From CAZGUH01 sp964529005 (GTDB lineage Bacteria > Actinomycetota > Acidimicrobiia > Acidimicrobiales > Ilumatobacteraceae), in assembly GCA_964529005.1 (NCBI GenBank), contig CAZGUH010000035.1, forward strand, positions 1-39,608: 39,608 bases of DNA, read 5' to 3'. Shown here piece after piece: positions 22,330 through 29,205 of the stretch. The first letter of the stretch is position 1; each line of letters starts with the position of its first letter. Under the pieces are notes generated by a model. It was not told the origin of the DNA. It saw nothing but the letters and a program-made list of their open reading frames with translations, and ran no database searches. Both the position numbers and the translations under genes were made by a program.

Positions 22330-23289
22330 ATGGACGATGATCGCGCCGTGGTCACCACGGCGGTCTTCACCGCGAGCGAGCTCGAAAAGTTGAGCCTCTC
22401 GGCGCATGGGAGGATCGCAGCTGCGCTTCAGCACGGGGAGCCGGACGCCTTCCCGCACGCCTATGCAGCCGTCGAGAAGGCGTTCCGCGCCAACCGCCGC
22501 GGGTTCGAGCAGTGGGCGCGGGAGGCCAGCGCGATCGTCAACGCGCTGCCGGCGCAGCGACGGGCCGACTCCGGCCCGGCGCGGGCGTGGTTGATCGGCG
22601 CGGCCAACGGCGTCACCGCCACCGACGTCGAGCGCGGCGGGCGCAGCCATCTCGACGAGCTCGTTCGCGCACGCGCCGACGGCGGACCGGCGGCGGCGCT
22701 CGAGCTCTACAGCGACCTGGAGGCGAGCTTCCGTCGCCTGCACGACGCGCTGTGCGACTGGGTGGCGTGGCTGTGGAGCGAGATCTACCGCGCCGCCGGG
22801 GTGGAGGCCCTCGAGTCGGCGATGCGCGAGATGGCCGGCGCGATGAGGTCGTGGATGGAGGCCGACGTCGCCACCGCGCCCCGCGAACGGGCGATCGGCT
22901 GGAGCGGCGTGCTGGCGGCGAACTTCTCCACGTTCCGCCTGGAGGAGGATCCCGATCGCTTCCGCTTCCTCATCGATCCGTGCGGAACGTGCTCACGCCG
23001 CATCCAAGCGGGCGCGTACGAGCCGCCGATCGGTCTCGCCGTCGTCCACGAGCGCCATCCGCTGACGTACGGGACGGGCGACGTCCCGGTGTACCGCACG
23101 CACGTTCCGGTGATGCACTGGATGATCCCGATCGAGCGGATGGGCGTCCCCTGGCCGATCGTGCGCTGCCCACCCGGGCTCGGCACTGGCCAGTGCACGA
23201 TCGAACTGATGAAGGACCCGGCCGCCGCGCCGCCCGATGCGTCGATGCAACCGTGGACCGCGATCAGCGCCTCGCAGCGCGCACGTTGA
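22330..23289 (+). CDS. Uncharacterised Cys/His-rich protein (319 aa)
   Basis: I do not recognise the family with confidence; the layout recalls L-2-amino-thiazoline-4-carboxylate hydrolase-like proteins, but this is tentative. The N-terminal two thirds are helical and Ala/Arg/Glu-rich. The C-terminal third holds ordered Cys and His residues: DPCGTC (Cys218, Cys221), VVHERHP (His240, His243), THVPVMHW (His258, His263), VRCPPG (Cys280) and Cys289, a likely metal site or active-site cluster. ATG 22330 has no clear ribosome-binding site. It lacks a signal peptide or membrane segment. It stands alone, just before the APH-ACAD unit whose -35 box overlaps its stop. Confidence 0.7.
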   Translation: MDDDRAVVTTAVFTASELEKLSLSAHGRIAAALQHGEPDAFPHAYAAVEKAFRANRRGFEQWAREASAIVNALPAQRRADSGPARAWLIGAANGVTATDVERGGRSHLDELVRARADGGPAAALELYSDLEASFRRLHDALCDWVAWLWSEIYRAAGVEALESAMREMAGAMRSWMEADVATAPRERAIGWSGVLAANFSTFRLEEDPDRFRFLIDPCGTCSRRIQAGAYEPPIGLAVVHERHPLTYGTGDVPVYRTHVPVMHWMIPIERMGVPWPIVRCPPGLGTGQCTIELMKDPAAAPPDASMQPWTAISASQRAR

Positions 23290-23315
23290 CACGAGATCGG
23301 GCGCGCCGTTACGTT
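23286..23315 (+). promoter_or_regulatory. Putative promoter of the leader-APH-ACAD unit
   Basis: A perfect TTGACA (23286-23291), overlapping the preceding stop codon, is followed after 18 bp by TACGTT (23310-23315). The distance from TTGACA to the AGCGCT core of the operator (43 bp) is almost the same as at the LLM promoter 1956-1984 (44 bp). Confidence 0.5.
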
Positions 23316-23324
23316 GGCCAGGTG

Positions 23325-23338
23325 ACCGAGCGCTTGGT
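23325..23338. promoter_or_regulatory. Near-perfect operator palindrome ACCGAGCGCTTGGT
   Basis: This 14-bp inverted repeat has a single mismatched pair (ACCGAGC versus ACCAAGC). It lies downstream of the putative -10 and before the ribosome-binding site of the leader ORF, where a bound repressor would block the APH-ACAD unit. Confidence 0.6.
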
Positions 23339-23362
23339 TAGCGCGGTGACGGAGGGGACGGA

Positions 23363-23410
23363 ATGAGCCGCGACGGCACGCCCGAGGAGGCCGAGGTGAA
23401 CCGCCGATGA
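23363..23410 (+). CDS. 15-aa leader mini-ORF coupled to the APH gene
   Basis: ATG 23363 with GGAGGGGACGGA directly upstream opens MSRDGTPEEAEVNRR. Its TGA overlaps the APH start as ATGA (23407-23410). The APH frame has no earlier start before an upstream stop, so the mini-ORF is not simply a mis-set N-terminus. Translational coupling or a leader peptide is the likely role; no homology is recognised. Confidence 0.5.
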   Translation: MSRDGTPEEAEVNRR

Positions 23411-24468
23411 CCACGCCGGACGCCGAGCAGGGCGCTGCCCAGCGTGAGGAGCAGCTCGTCAGCACGCTGTGCCCCGAGCCGCCACTGCGGCGCTACCTCG
23501 ACGGCATCCTCCCCGGAGACGGGCCGTTCTCCGTCCGGCGCATCACCTCCGGGCTGTCGAACGAGCTGTTCGCGCTGGAGCGGGGCGGCGGCCGGTGGGT
23601 GCTGCGTCGCCCCCCTCGCGTCGCCCGGGTCAACGACATGGCGCGCGAGTACCGCATCGTGGCCGCGCTCGCCGACAGCGGAGTCCCGCACGCACGCGCG
23701 ATCACGCTGTGCGAGGACCCCGACGTCATCGGCGCGCCGTTCTTCGTGATGGAGTGGTGCGACGGCATCCGCCTCTACGACGGCCTGCCGGCGGCCCTCG
23801 ACAACCCCGCCGACCGGATGCGCATCGGCGAGGAGCTGATCGACGGCCTCGCCGCGCTGCACACGTTCGACTACCGAGCCGCGGGGCTCGGCGATCTCGG
23901 CAAGCCGGACGGCTTCACCGCGCGCCAAGTCCCGCGCTGGATGAAGCAGCTCGCGTCGTACCAGACGCGCGATCTGCCGGACCTCACGGCGGCCGCCGAG
24001 TGGCTCGAGGCCCACGTCCCGGAGACCCAGTTCCCGTCGATGATGCACGGGGACTACGGCCTGCACAACACGTTGTTCGCGGCCGCATCGCCGGCCCGCC
24101 TGCTCGCCGTCGTCGACTGGGAGACGGCGACGATCGGCGACCCGCTGGCCGACCTCGGTTACCTGCTCAGCCTGTGGCTGGAAGGCGACGAGCCGCAGCG
24201 CTGGACCGCGGTCGCCCTCGCCTACGACATCAGCGGGTTCGCCTCACGGCAGCACCTCGCCGAGCGGTACGCGGCGCGCACGGGCCTCGATCTGACCGAC
24301 CTCGCGTGGTACCGCGCGGTCACACAGCTGAAGGTCGCCTGCATCCTCGAAGGCACGTACGCGCGCTACCGGCGCGGCGACGCCGACGACCCGACCCTCG
24401 GACGGCTGGAAGAGGTCGTGCTGAACCACGCCGCATACGCGCGAGCGATCACCAACGGCACGGCGTGA
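23407..24468 (+). CDS. APH-family phosphotransferase (ACAD10/11-kinase- or LvaA-like)
   Basis: A 353-aa aminoglycoside-phosphotransferase-fold kinase. Key elements are ITSGLSNELFALE with WVLRRPP (nucleotide-binding lobe, about 46-70), the catalytic loop HGDYGLHN (214-221, Asp216, Asn221) and the metal-binding DWE (237-239) followed by ATIGDPLADLGYLL. This subtype is the one fused to or paired with acyl-CoA dehydrogenases. In characterised systems (ACAD10/11, bacterial LvaA) the kinase phosphorylates 4-hydroxyacyl-CoA so the hydroxyl can be removed. The acyl-CoA dehydrogenase gene follows 28 bp downstream, fitting that role. An antibiotic-resistance role is unlikely. Confidence 0.88.
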   Translation: MTTPDAEQGAAQREEQLVSTLCPEPPLRRYLDGILPGDGPFSVRRITSGLSNELFALERGGGRWVLRRPPRVARVNDMAREYRIVAALADSGVPHARAITLCEDPDVIGAPFFVMEWCDGIRLYDGLPAALDNPADRMRIGEELIDGLAALHTFDYRAAGLGDLGKPDGFTARQVPRWMKQLASYQTRDLPDLTAAAEWLEAHVPETQFPSMMHGDYGLHNTLFAAASPARLLAVVDWETATIGDPLADLGYLLSLWLEGDEPQRWTAVALAYDISGFASRQHLAERYAARTGLDLTDLAWYRAVTQLKVACILEGTYARYRRGDADDPTLGRLEEVVLNHAAYARAITNGTA

Positions 24469-24496
24469 GGCCCGTGCACGAGACATCGGAGACGAG

Positions 24497-25774
24497 ATGA
24501 GCTGGGACTTCAGCACGGACCCGGAGTTCGAGGAAAAGCTCGAATGGGCGCGCACGTTCATGCGCGAGAAGGTCTACCCGCTGGAGACCCTCGATCTCAG
24601 CGACGACGATTTCCTCCGCATCGCCAAGCCGTTGATCGACGAGGTGAAGTCACAGGGGCTCTACGCCGCGCACCTGCCACCGGAGCTCGGAGGCACCGGA
24701 TGGGGGCAAGTGCGCCTGGCGTTGCTCAACGAAGTCGTCGGCAGCTCGATGACGATCGGCCCGGTGCTGTTCGGCAGCGCGCCGCCGGACTCGGGCAACG
24801 CCGAGCTGATCGCGGTCGCGGGCAACGAGGAGCAGAAGGAGCAGTGGATGCGCCCACTGCTGCGCGGCGAGATCCGCAGCGCGTTCTCGATGACCGAACC
24901 CGGCGCCGGCGCCGATCCGACGCTGATCTCGACGCGCGCGGTGCTGGACGGCGACGAATGGGTGATCAACGGGCACAAGTGGTTCACGTCGAACGCCTCG
25001 ATCGCCGACGTCATCATCGTGATGTGCCGCACCAACGACGGCCCCGCCGTGCACGGGCGCTTCTCGATGATCGTCGTGCCTGCCGGCACTCCGGGCGTGC
25101 ACATCCGCGACGTCCCGAGCATGCAGCACCCCTACGAGCGCCCGCCGGCGTATGCCGCGGAGGGCGAGGTGCGCTACGTCGACGTGCGGGTGCCGAAGGA
25201 GAACATGCTCGGCGGGGAGGGCGAGGGTTTCGCCCTCGCCCAGAAGCGTCTCGGCCCCGGCCGGATCCACCACTGCATGCGCTGGCTGGGCCAGAGCAAG
25301 CGGGCGTTCGACATGCTCTGCGAGCGGGCCGTCTCGCGCTTCGCTCACGGATCGTTGCTCGCCGACAAGCAGACGGTGCAGAACTGGATCGCCGACTCGT
25401 ACGCGCAGATGGAGGCCGCCCGGCTGCTGACGATGCGCGCCGCGTGGAGGATCGACACCGCGGGTGTGTCCGCCGCGCGCACCGACATCGCGCTGATCAA
25501 GTTCTGGGGCGCGCAGGTGTTGCACGACGTCATCGACCGCGCCCTCCAGATCCACGGCGCGCTCGGCTACTCCTGCGACATGCCGCTCGAAGAGATGTAC
25601 CGCATGGCGCGCTCGGCACGCATCTACGACGGACCCGACGAGGTGCACCGCGTCACGGTCGCTCGCCGGATCCTGCGCGGCTACCAGGCCGTCGACGTGC
25701 CGACCGAGCACGTGCCGACCCGGCGCGAGCACGCGCTCAAGCTCTACGGCGACCTCCTCGACCGCGACGGGTGA
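24497..25774 (+). CDS. Acyl-CoA dehydrogenase (ACAD11-like)
   Basis: A 425-aa FAD-dependent acyl-CoA dehydrogenase. Landmarks are EVKSQGLYAAHLPPELGGTG (N-terminal helical domain), RSAFSMTEPGAGADPTLIST and WVINGHKWFTSNA (FAD/substrate region), QIHGALGY and the C-terminal ARIYDGPDEVHRVTVARRIL. The GPDEVH ending is typical of the ACAD10/11 branch associated with APH kinases. ATG 24497 follows GGAGACGAG. With the preceding kinase it may convert 4-hydroxyacyl-CoA, by 4-phosphorylation and elimination, into an enoyl- or 3-hydroxyacyl-CoA for beta-oxidation. The family is certain; the exact reaction is inferred from the pairing. Confidence 0.93.
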   Translation: MSWDFSTDPEFEEKLEWARTFMREKVYPLETLDLSDDDFLRIAKPLIDEVKSQGLYAAHLPPELGGTGWGQVRLALLNEVVGSSMTIGPVLFGSAPPDSGNAELIAVAGNEEQKEQWMRPLLRGEIRSAFSMTEPGAGADPTLISTRAVLDGDEWVINGHKWFTSNASIADVIIVMCRTNDGPAVHGRFSMIVVPAGTPGVHIRDVPSMQHPYERPPAYAAEGEVRYVDVRVPKENMLGGEGEGFALAQKRLGPGRIHHCMRWLGQSKRAFDMLCERAVSRFAHGSLLADKQTVQNWIADSYAQMEAARLLTMRAAWRIDTAGVSAARTDIALIKFWGAQVLHDVIDRALQIHGALGYSCDMPLEEMYRMARSARIYDGPDEVHRVTVARRILRGYQAVDVPTEHVPTRREHALKLYGDLLDRDG

Positions 25775-25803
25775 CGCGCCGCGTCCGCGCTGCGCGTGCA
25801 CGG

Positions 25804-27009
25804 TCAGCTGTATCGCAGGCTGACCGGCGTGTTCAGCTCGAACGGGCTGTGCAAGCCGAGCTCGTCGCCCATCTCGCGCAGCGCCGGCAGCACCTCTGCG
25901 CCCAGAAGCTCGATGCAACGCAGCGAATCCTCGTGGCTGATGCAGCCGTCGTTGCCCCACAGCATCAGGATGCTCGGCCGGCACGTCTCGAGGACGACGC
26001 GCAGCTCACGAACCACGTGGTCGGGCGAGCCGGCGACGATCTCGCGGTTGGCGAGCTGATCCTCGAACGGCGCTGCCTTCGATCCCGTGACGGGGGCGTT
26101 GGCCGCCCGCGCCGACTGGAGGCGCCGTGACGGCGACCCGTAGCCGGGAGGGTTCGTCCAGTACGGATGCCCGATGCCGGTGAACTCCCCCTGCATCCAC
26201 ATGAACTGCCGGGCGTTCTCGATCGCCTTGTCGCGCGTGTCCTGCACGTGCACGCGCAGGAGGTACCCGCGGTTCTCCGGTCCAGGCTCGTATCCCGCCT
26301 GCCGCGCGGCCTCGTCGTACATCGACCACAGCTCTCCCGTCAGGTACAACGGCGTGTTGAGGGCGATGTACGGGTAGCGATGCTGCGCCGCCCAGACGAT
26401 GGTCTCGGTGCTGAACACACCCGGCACCCAGATCCGCGGATGGGGCTTCTGGAGCACCCGCGCCCAGGGGTTGAGCACGCGGTACTGGTAGTGCTCGCCT
26501 TCCCAGTGCAGCGGGCCGTCCTCGGTGAGGACCTTGACCAGGATGTCGTGCGCTTCGTCGAAGCGCTCGCGGTTGTAGGCCGGGTTGGCGTTGAGGCACA
26601 ACGACTCGACGCCCGCGCCGCGGACGATGCCGGACACGAGGCGGCCCTGTGAGATCATGTCGATCATCGCGATCTCCTCGGCGAACATCAACGGGCTGTC
26701 GTAGGTCGGCAACGGGTTGCCGAGCTGCACGATCTTCACCCGCTTGGTGATCGCCGCCAGGATGCTGGACCACACCGTGATGCGCGGCTGCATGCAGAAC
26801 GGCGCGTTGTGGTGCTCGTTGACCATGATCCCGTCGAAGCCGGCTTCCTCCGCGGCGAGGTACTCGGCCAACCGCTCCTGGTACAGGCGCGCGCCCTCGA
26901 CCGGATCGAAGAACCGGTTGGAGAAGATCACAGAGGTGTATCCCGCGGCGCGTCCCTCGTCCGCCGGGTAGGCGTTCATCGGTTGTTCGGTGAAGTAACT
27001 GAGGAACAC
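25804..27009 (-). CDS. LLM-class (luciferase-like) flavin-dependent monooxygenase
   Basis: A 401-aa luciferase-like protein, the longest of the four here. Landmarks are LAAEEAGFDGIMVNEHHNAP (about 51-70), VKIVQLGNPLPTYDSPLMFA, AMIDMISQGRLVSGIVRGAG and PHPRIWVPGVFSTETI, the pattern of FMN-dependent luciferase alpha-like monooxygenases. GTG 27009 lies one base after the stop of the upstream alpha/beta hydrolase gene, with GAGGAGG behind it, so the two are cotranscribed and probably coupled. A hydrolase plus LLM pair suggests consecutive steps such as oxygenation and cleavage. The substrate is unknown. Confidence 0.9.
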   Translation of the reverse strand: MFLSYFTEQPMNAYPADEGRAAGYTSVIFSNRFFDPVEGARLYQERLAEYLAAEEAGFDGIMVNEHHNAPFCMQPRITVWSSILAAITKRVKIVQLGNPLPTYDSPLMFAEEIAMIDMISQGRLVSGIVRGAGVESLCLNANPAYNRERFDEAHDILVKVLTEDGPLHWEGEHYQYRVLNPWARVLQKPHPRIWVPGVFSTETIVWAAQHRYPYIALNTPLYLTGELWSMYDEAARQAGYEPGPENRGYLLRVHVQDTRDKAIENARQFMWMQGEFTGIGHPYWTNPPGYGSPSRRLQSARAANAPVTGSKAAPFEDQLANREIVAGSPDHVVRELRVVLETCRPSILMLWGNDGCISHEDSLRCIELLGAEVLPALREMGDELGLHSPFELNTPVSLRYS

Positions 27010-27010
27010 G

Positions 27011-27778
27011 TCAGCCCGCCTCCTCGCCGCACCCGGCGAACGATCGGATCAGCGCGCACAACTCGTTCGGGTGTTCGAGATCGACGGCGTGGCCACAGTT
27101 CTCGACCACGGCGAGCCGCGCGCAGGGCAACTGGTCGGCGTAGCGCTGACCGCACTCCAGCGGCACCACGCGGTCGCGGTCGCCCCACACCACGAGCGTC
27201 GGGGTCTCGACCTCGCACAGCATCGCTTCCATCTGGCGGTCGTACATGTAGGGCTTCCACGCCACCCGTGCCACCATCTCGCGATGGACGTCCCAGGCCA
27301 CGAGCAGCTCGTCGGAGAGGTCGCCGCCGAACACGCGCTCGTAGACCGCGTCGTCGCCGAACGCGGCACGGACGTAGTTCGAGTGCGACGTCAGCATCTG
27401 GTCGAGGATGCGGCCCGCGCGCGGCAGCACGCCCGCCGCGCCGACCAGCACGAGCCGACCGATGCGGGCGGGCGACATGGTCGCCAACTCCGCGGCGACC
27501 CACCCTCCGAAGCCCGGGCCGATCACGAGCGCGCCCTCCAGGTTCGTGCGGTCGATCCAGCGACCGAGGATCATCGCCAGGTCGCGCGGGTGGCGCGCCC
27601 AGTCGGGGCGATCCGACCTGCCGAAGCCCGGCAGGTCGACCGTGTGCACGCGATGCGTCTCGGCCAGGAGCGCGTTCAGCTCACTGTTCGGGACGTGACC
27701 GAACGAATGGTGCAACACGACGGCCGGCGGTCCGGCCCCCGTCACTTCGCTGTGGAGCTCTCCCCCCGCGACTCGCAC
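27011..27778 (-). CDS. Alpha/beta hydrolase-fold protein without the nucleophilic Ser
   Basis: A 255-aa alpha/beta hydrolase of the MhpC/BphD-like shape: VVLHHSFGHVPNSE (oxyanion region), VDLPGFGRSDRP, then the nucleophile elbow. The elbow reads VIGPGFGGW, so the GxSxG serine is Gly89. Asp202 (GDRDRVVP) and His230 (NCGHAVDLEHP) remain. The protein may therefore be non-hydrolytic, as in cofactor-free dioxygenase- or lyase-like members, or use another residue. GTG 27778 has GGAGAGG upstream. It is first in a unit with the LLM gene, behind a good promoter and operator. The fold is clear; the chemistry is open. Confidence 0.87.
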   Translation of the reverse strand: MRVAGGELHSEVTGAGPPAVVLHHSFGHVPNSELNALLAETHRVHTVDLPGFGRSDRPDWARHPRDLAMILGRWIDRTNLEGALVIGPGFGGWVAAELATMSPARIGRLVLVGAAGVLPRAGRILDQMLTSHSNYVRAAFGDDAVYERVFGGDLSDELLVAWDVHREMVARVAWKPYMYDRQMEAMLCEVETPTLVVWGDRDRVVPLECGQRYADQLPCARLAVVENCGHAVDLEHPNELCALIRSFAGCGEEAG

Positions 27779-27823
27779 GAACTGCCCCTCTCCGCGCCGT
27801 CGGCTCGCCGGGCCCCCTCCGTC

Positions 27824-27870
27824 TGAGCAAGCGCACGCTCAACGGTATTAGGATCGGCGCGACCAGTCAA
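27824..27870 (-). promoter_or_regulatory. Promoter plus CAAG-family palindrome of the alpha/beta hydrolase-LLM unit
   Basis: Minus-strand TTGACT (27870-27865), 17 bp, TACCGT (27847-27842), directly followed by the palindrome TGAGCGTGCGCTTGCTCA (27841-27824; 14 of 18 positions symmetric). The same -10 sequence and downstream operator layout occur at 33658-33708. Confidence 0.55.
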
Positions 27871-27907
27871 CGACCGTGGTCCGGGACGTCGGGGGGAAGG
27901 CGCGGCC

Positions 27908-27973
27908 ATGCGCATCGTGAACGTCAACCTGCATCCGATCTTCGGCGAGCGCCCCCCGTTCGAGTGCCCGTGA
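27908..27973 (+). CDS. 21-aa leader mini-ORF coupled to the second MFS transporter
   Basis: ATG 27908 with GGGGGGAAGG upstream opens MRIVNVNLHPIFGERPPFEC followed by P and TGA. The stop overlaps the MFS GTG as GTGA (27970-27973). The peptide somewhat resembles the first strand of enolase-superfamily proteins (MRIVxVxLHPI), so a truncated gene remnant is an alternative to a leader cistron. The overlap sits in an inverted repeat GCCCG-TGA-CGGGC (27966-27978) that could hide the MFS start until a ribosome passes. Confidence 0.5.
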   Translation: MRIVNVNLHPIFGERPPFECP

Positions 27974-29205
27974 CGGGCGGCCCCGGCGATCGCGATGGCG
28001 CCCGGCACTCCGGCGGCGAGACGTTCGGACGCGTCGTCGCGGTGGCCGTCGCGGTGCAGACGATCGTCACCCTGCCGATGCTGCTGCTCGGCACCCTGGC
28101 GGGCGACCTGACCGACGACCTCGGCTTCGGCTCCACCGGCCTCGGCGCCGCGCTCGCGCTGACCCACGGCAGCGGGGCGCTGGCGTCGGTCCCGCTCGGG
28201 CGGTTCTGCCATCGCGTCGGGGCCCACCGAGGAGCGCGGCTCGCCTGCGCCGGTTCCCTCGTCGCGATGGTGGGGCTCGCCGCGGCGGCACGCTCGTGGC
28301 TCTCGATGGCGCCGTTCCTGCTGGTGATGGGGGCCAGCGTGGCGCTGATGCAGCCGGCGACGGACATGAGGCTCGTGCAGTCGCTCCCGGCGTCGCGCGT
28401 GGGCTTCGCGTTCGGGGTCAAGCTCGCCCTCGGCGGTCCCGGCGCGGGTCTGGTCGCGGGCCTCGCCGTGCCGCTGCTGGCGTCGTCGCTCGGCTGGCGC
28501 GCCGTGTTCGCGCTCGGCGCCGCCACCGCCCTCGCCCTCAGCGCCACGATGCGGAGGCCGCCGGCTGCCCCCGTGGCGCCGCGCGCGCACGGCAGCACCG
28601 AGCGCCGCGACACCCCGCTCCGTCCGCTGGTCATCATCGCCGCAGGTGTCAGCTTGGCGACGACCGCCCAGACCTCGTTCCTCGGCTTCTTCGTCTCGAC
28701 GTCCGCCGACGCCGGCCTCTCGTCATCGGCCGCCGGCGCCGTGTTCGCTCTCGGGTGCGGCGCCGCCGTGGCGAGCCGTCTCTACGCGGGGCGGGTCGCC
28801 GACCGCCGGCCGCACGTCGTCATCCCTGTCGTCGTCGCTCTGCTCGTCAGCAGCAGCGCCGGCTTCGGCCTCCTGGCGTGGGGGCGAGTCGGCGCGATCG
28901 TGGCCGCCGCGCCGTTGCTGTGCGTGACGATCTGGGGATGGCAAGGACTGCTGTTCTTCGCCGTCGTGCGGGCCAGCCCGAACGTGCCGGCGCGGGCGTC
29001 GGCGATGCTGGGCGCCGGAGCGTTCACCGGCGCCGTGGCCGGTCCGCCGCTGTTCGGCCTGCTCGCGCGGCACAGCCTCGTGGCCGCGTGGAGCACGTCG
29101 GCCGTGATGGCCCTGCTGGCGGCCACGGTCGTGCTGATCGGGATGCGGCTCATGCGGCGCGAGCGCGACCCCGGCCGCGCTCGCGTCGGCGTCAGTCCTT
29201 CTTGA
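27970..29205 (+). CDS. MFS transporter (12-TM)
   Basis: A 411-aa polytopic membrane protein with about 12 hydrophobic segments and MFS features: a motif-A-like loop VPLGRFCHRVGAHRGAR (about 74-90), FGVKLALGGPGAGLVAGLAV and the second-half ASRLYAGRVADRRP. GTG 27970 is chosen because the upstream frame turns into shadow and the start overlaps the stop of a strong-Shine-Dalgarno mini-ORF (27908-27973); GTG 27964 is a possible variant. No ribosome-binding site of its own is visible. It converges on the amidohydrolase at 29192 with 14 nt of 3' overlap. Import or export of a pathway compound is likely; the direction cannot be told. Confidence 0.88.
   Translation: MTGGPGDRDGARHSGGETFGRVVAVAVAVQTIVTLPMLLLGTLAGDLTDDLGFGSTGLGAALALTHGSGALASVPLGRFCHRVGAHRGARLACAGSLVAMVGLAAAARSWLSMAPFLLVMGASVALMQPATDMRLVQSLPASRVGFAFGVKLALGGPGAGLVAGLAVPLLASSLGWRAVFALGAATALALSATMRRPPAAPVAPRAHGSTERRDTPLRPLVIIAAGVSLATTAQTSFLGFFVSTSADAGLSSSAAGAVFALGCGAAVASRLYAGRVADRRPHVVIPVVVALLVSSSAGFGLLAWGRVGAIVAAAPLLCVTIWGWQGLLFFAVVRASPNVPARASAMLGAGAFTGAVAGPPLFGLLARHSLVAAWSTSAVMALLAATVVLIGMRLMRRERDPGRARVGVSPS

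Noticed and set aside
23407..24468. Aminoglycoside-resistance gene
   Set aside because: Although the kinase fold is shared, the pairing with an acyl-CoA dehydrogenase and the ACAD10/11-like sequence indicate CoA metabolism.
26809..27969. Plus-strand extension of the second MFS frame by about 390 codons
   Set aside because: It runs antisense through the alpha/beta hydrolase and LLM genes and is Arg/Pro-rich; the hydrophobic MFS sequence begins only after 27970.
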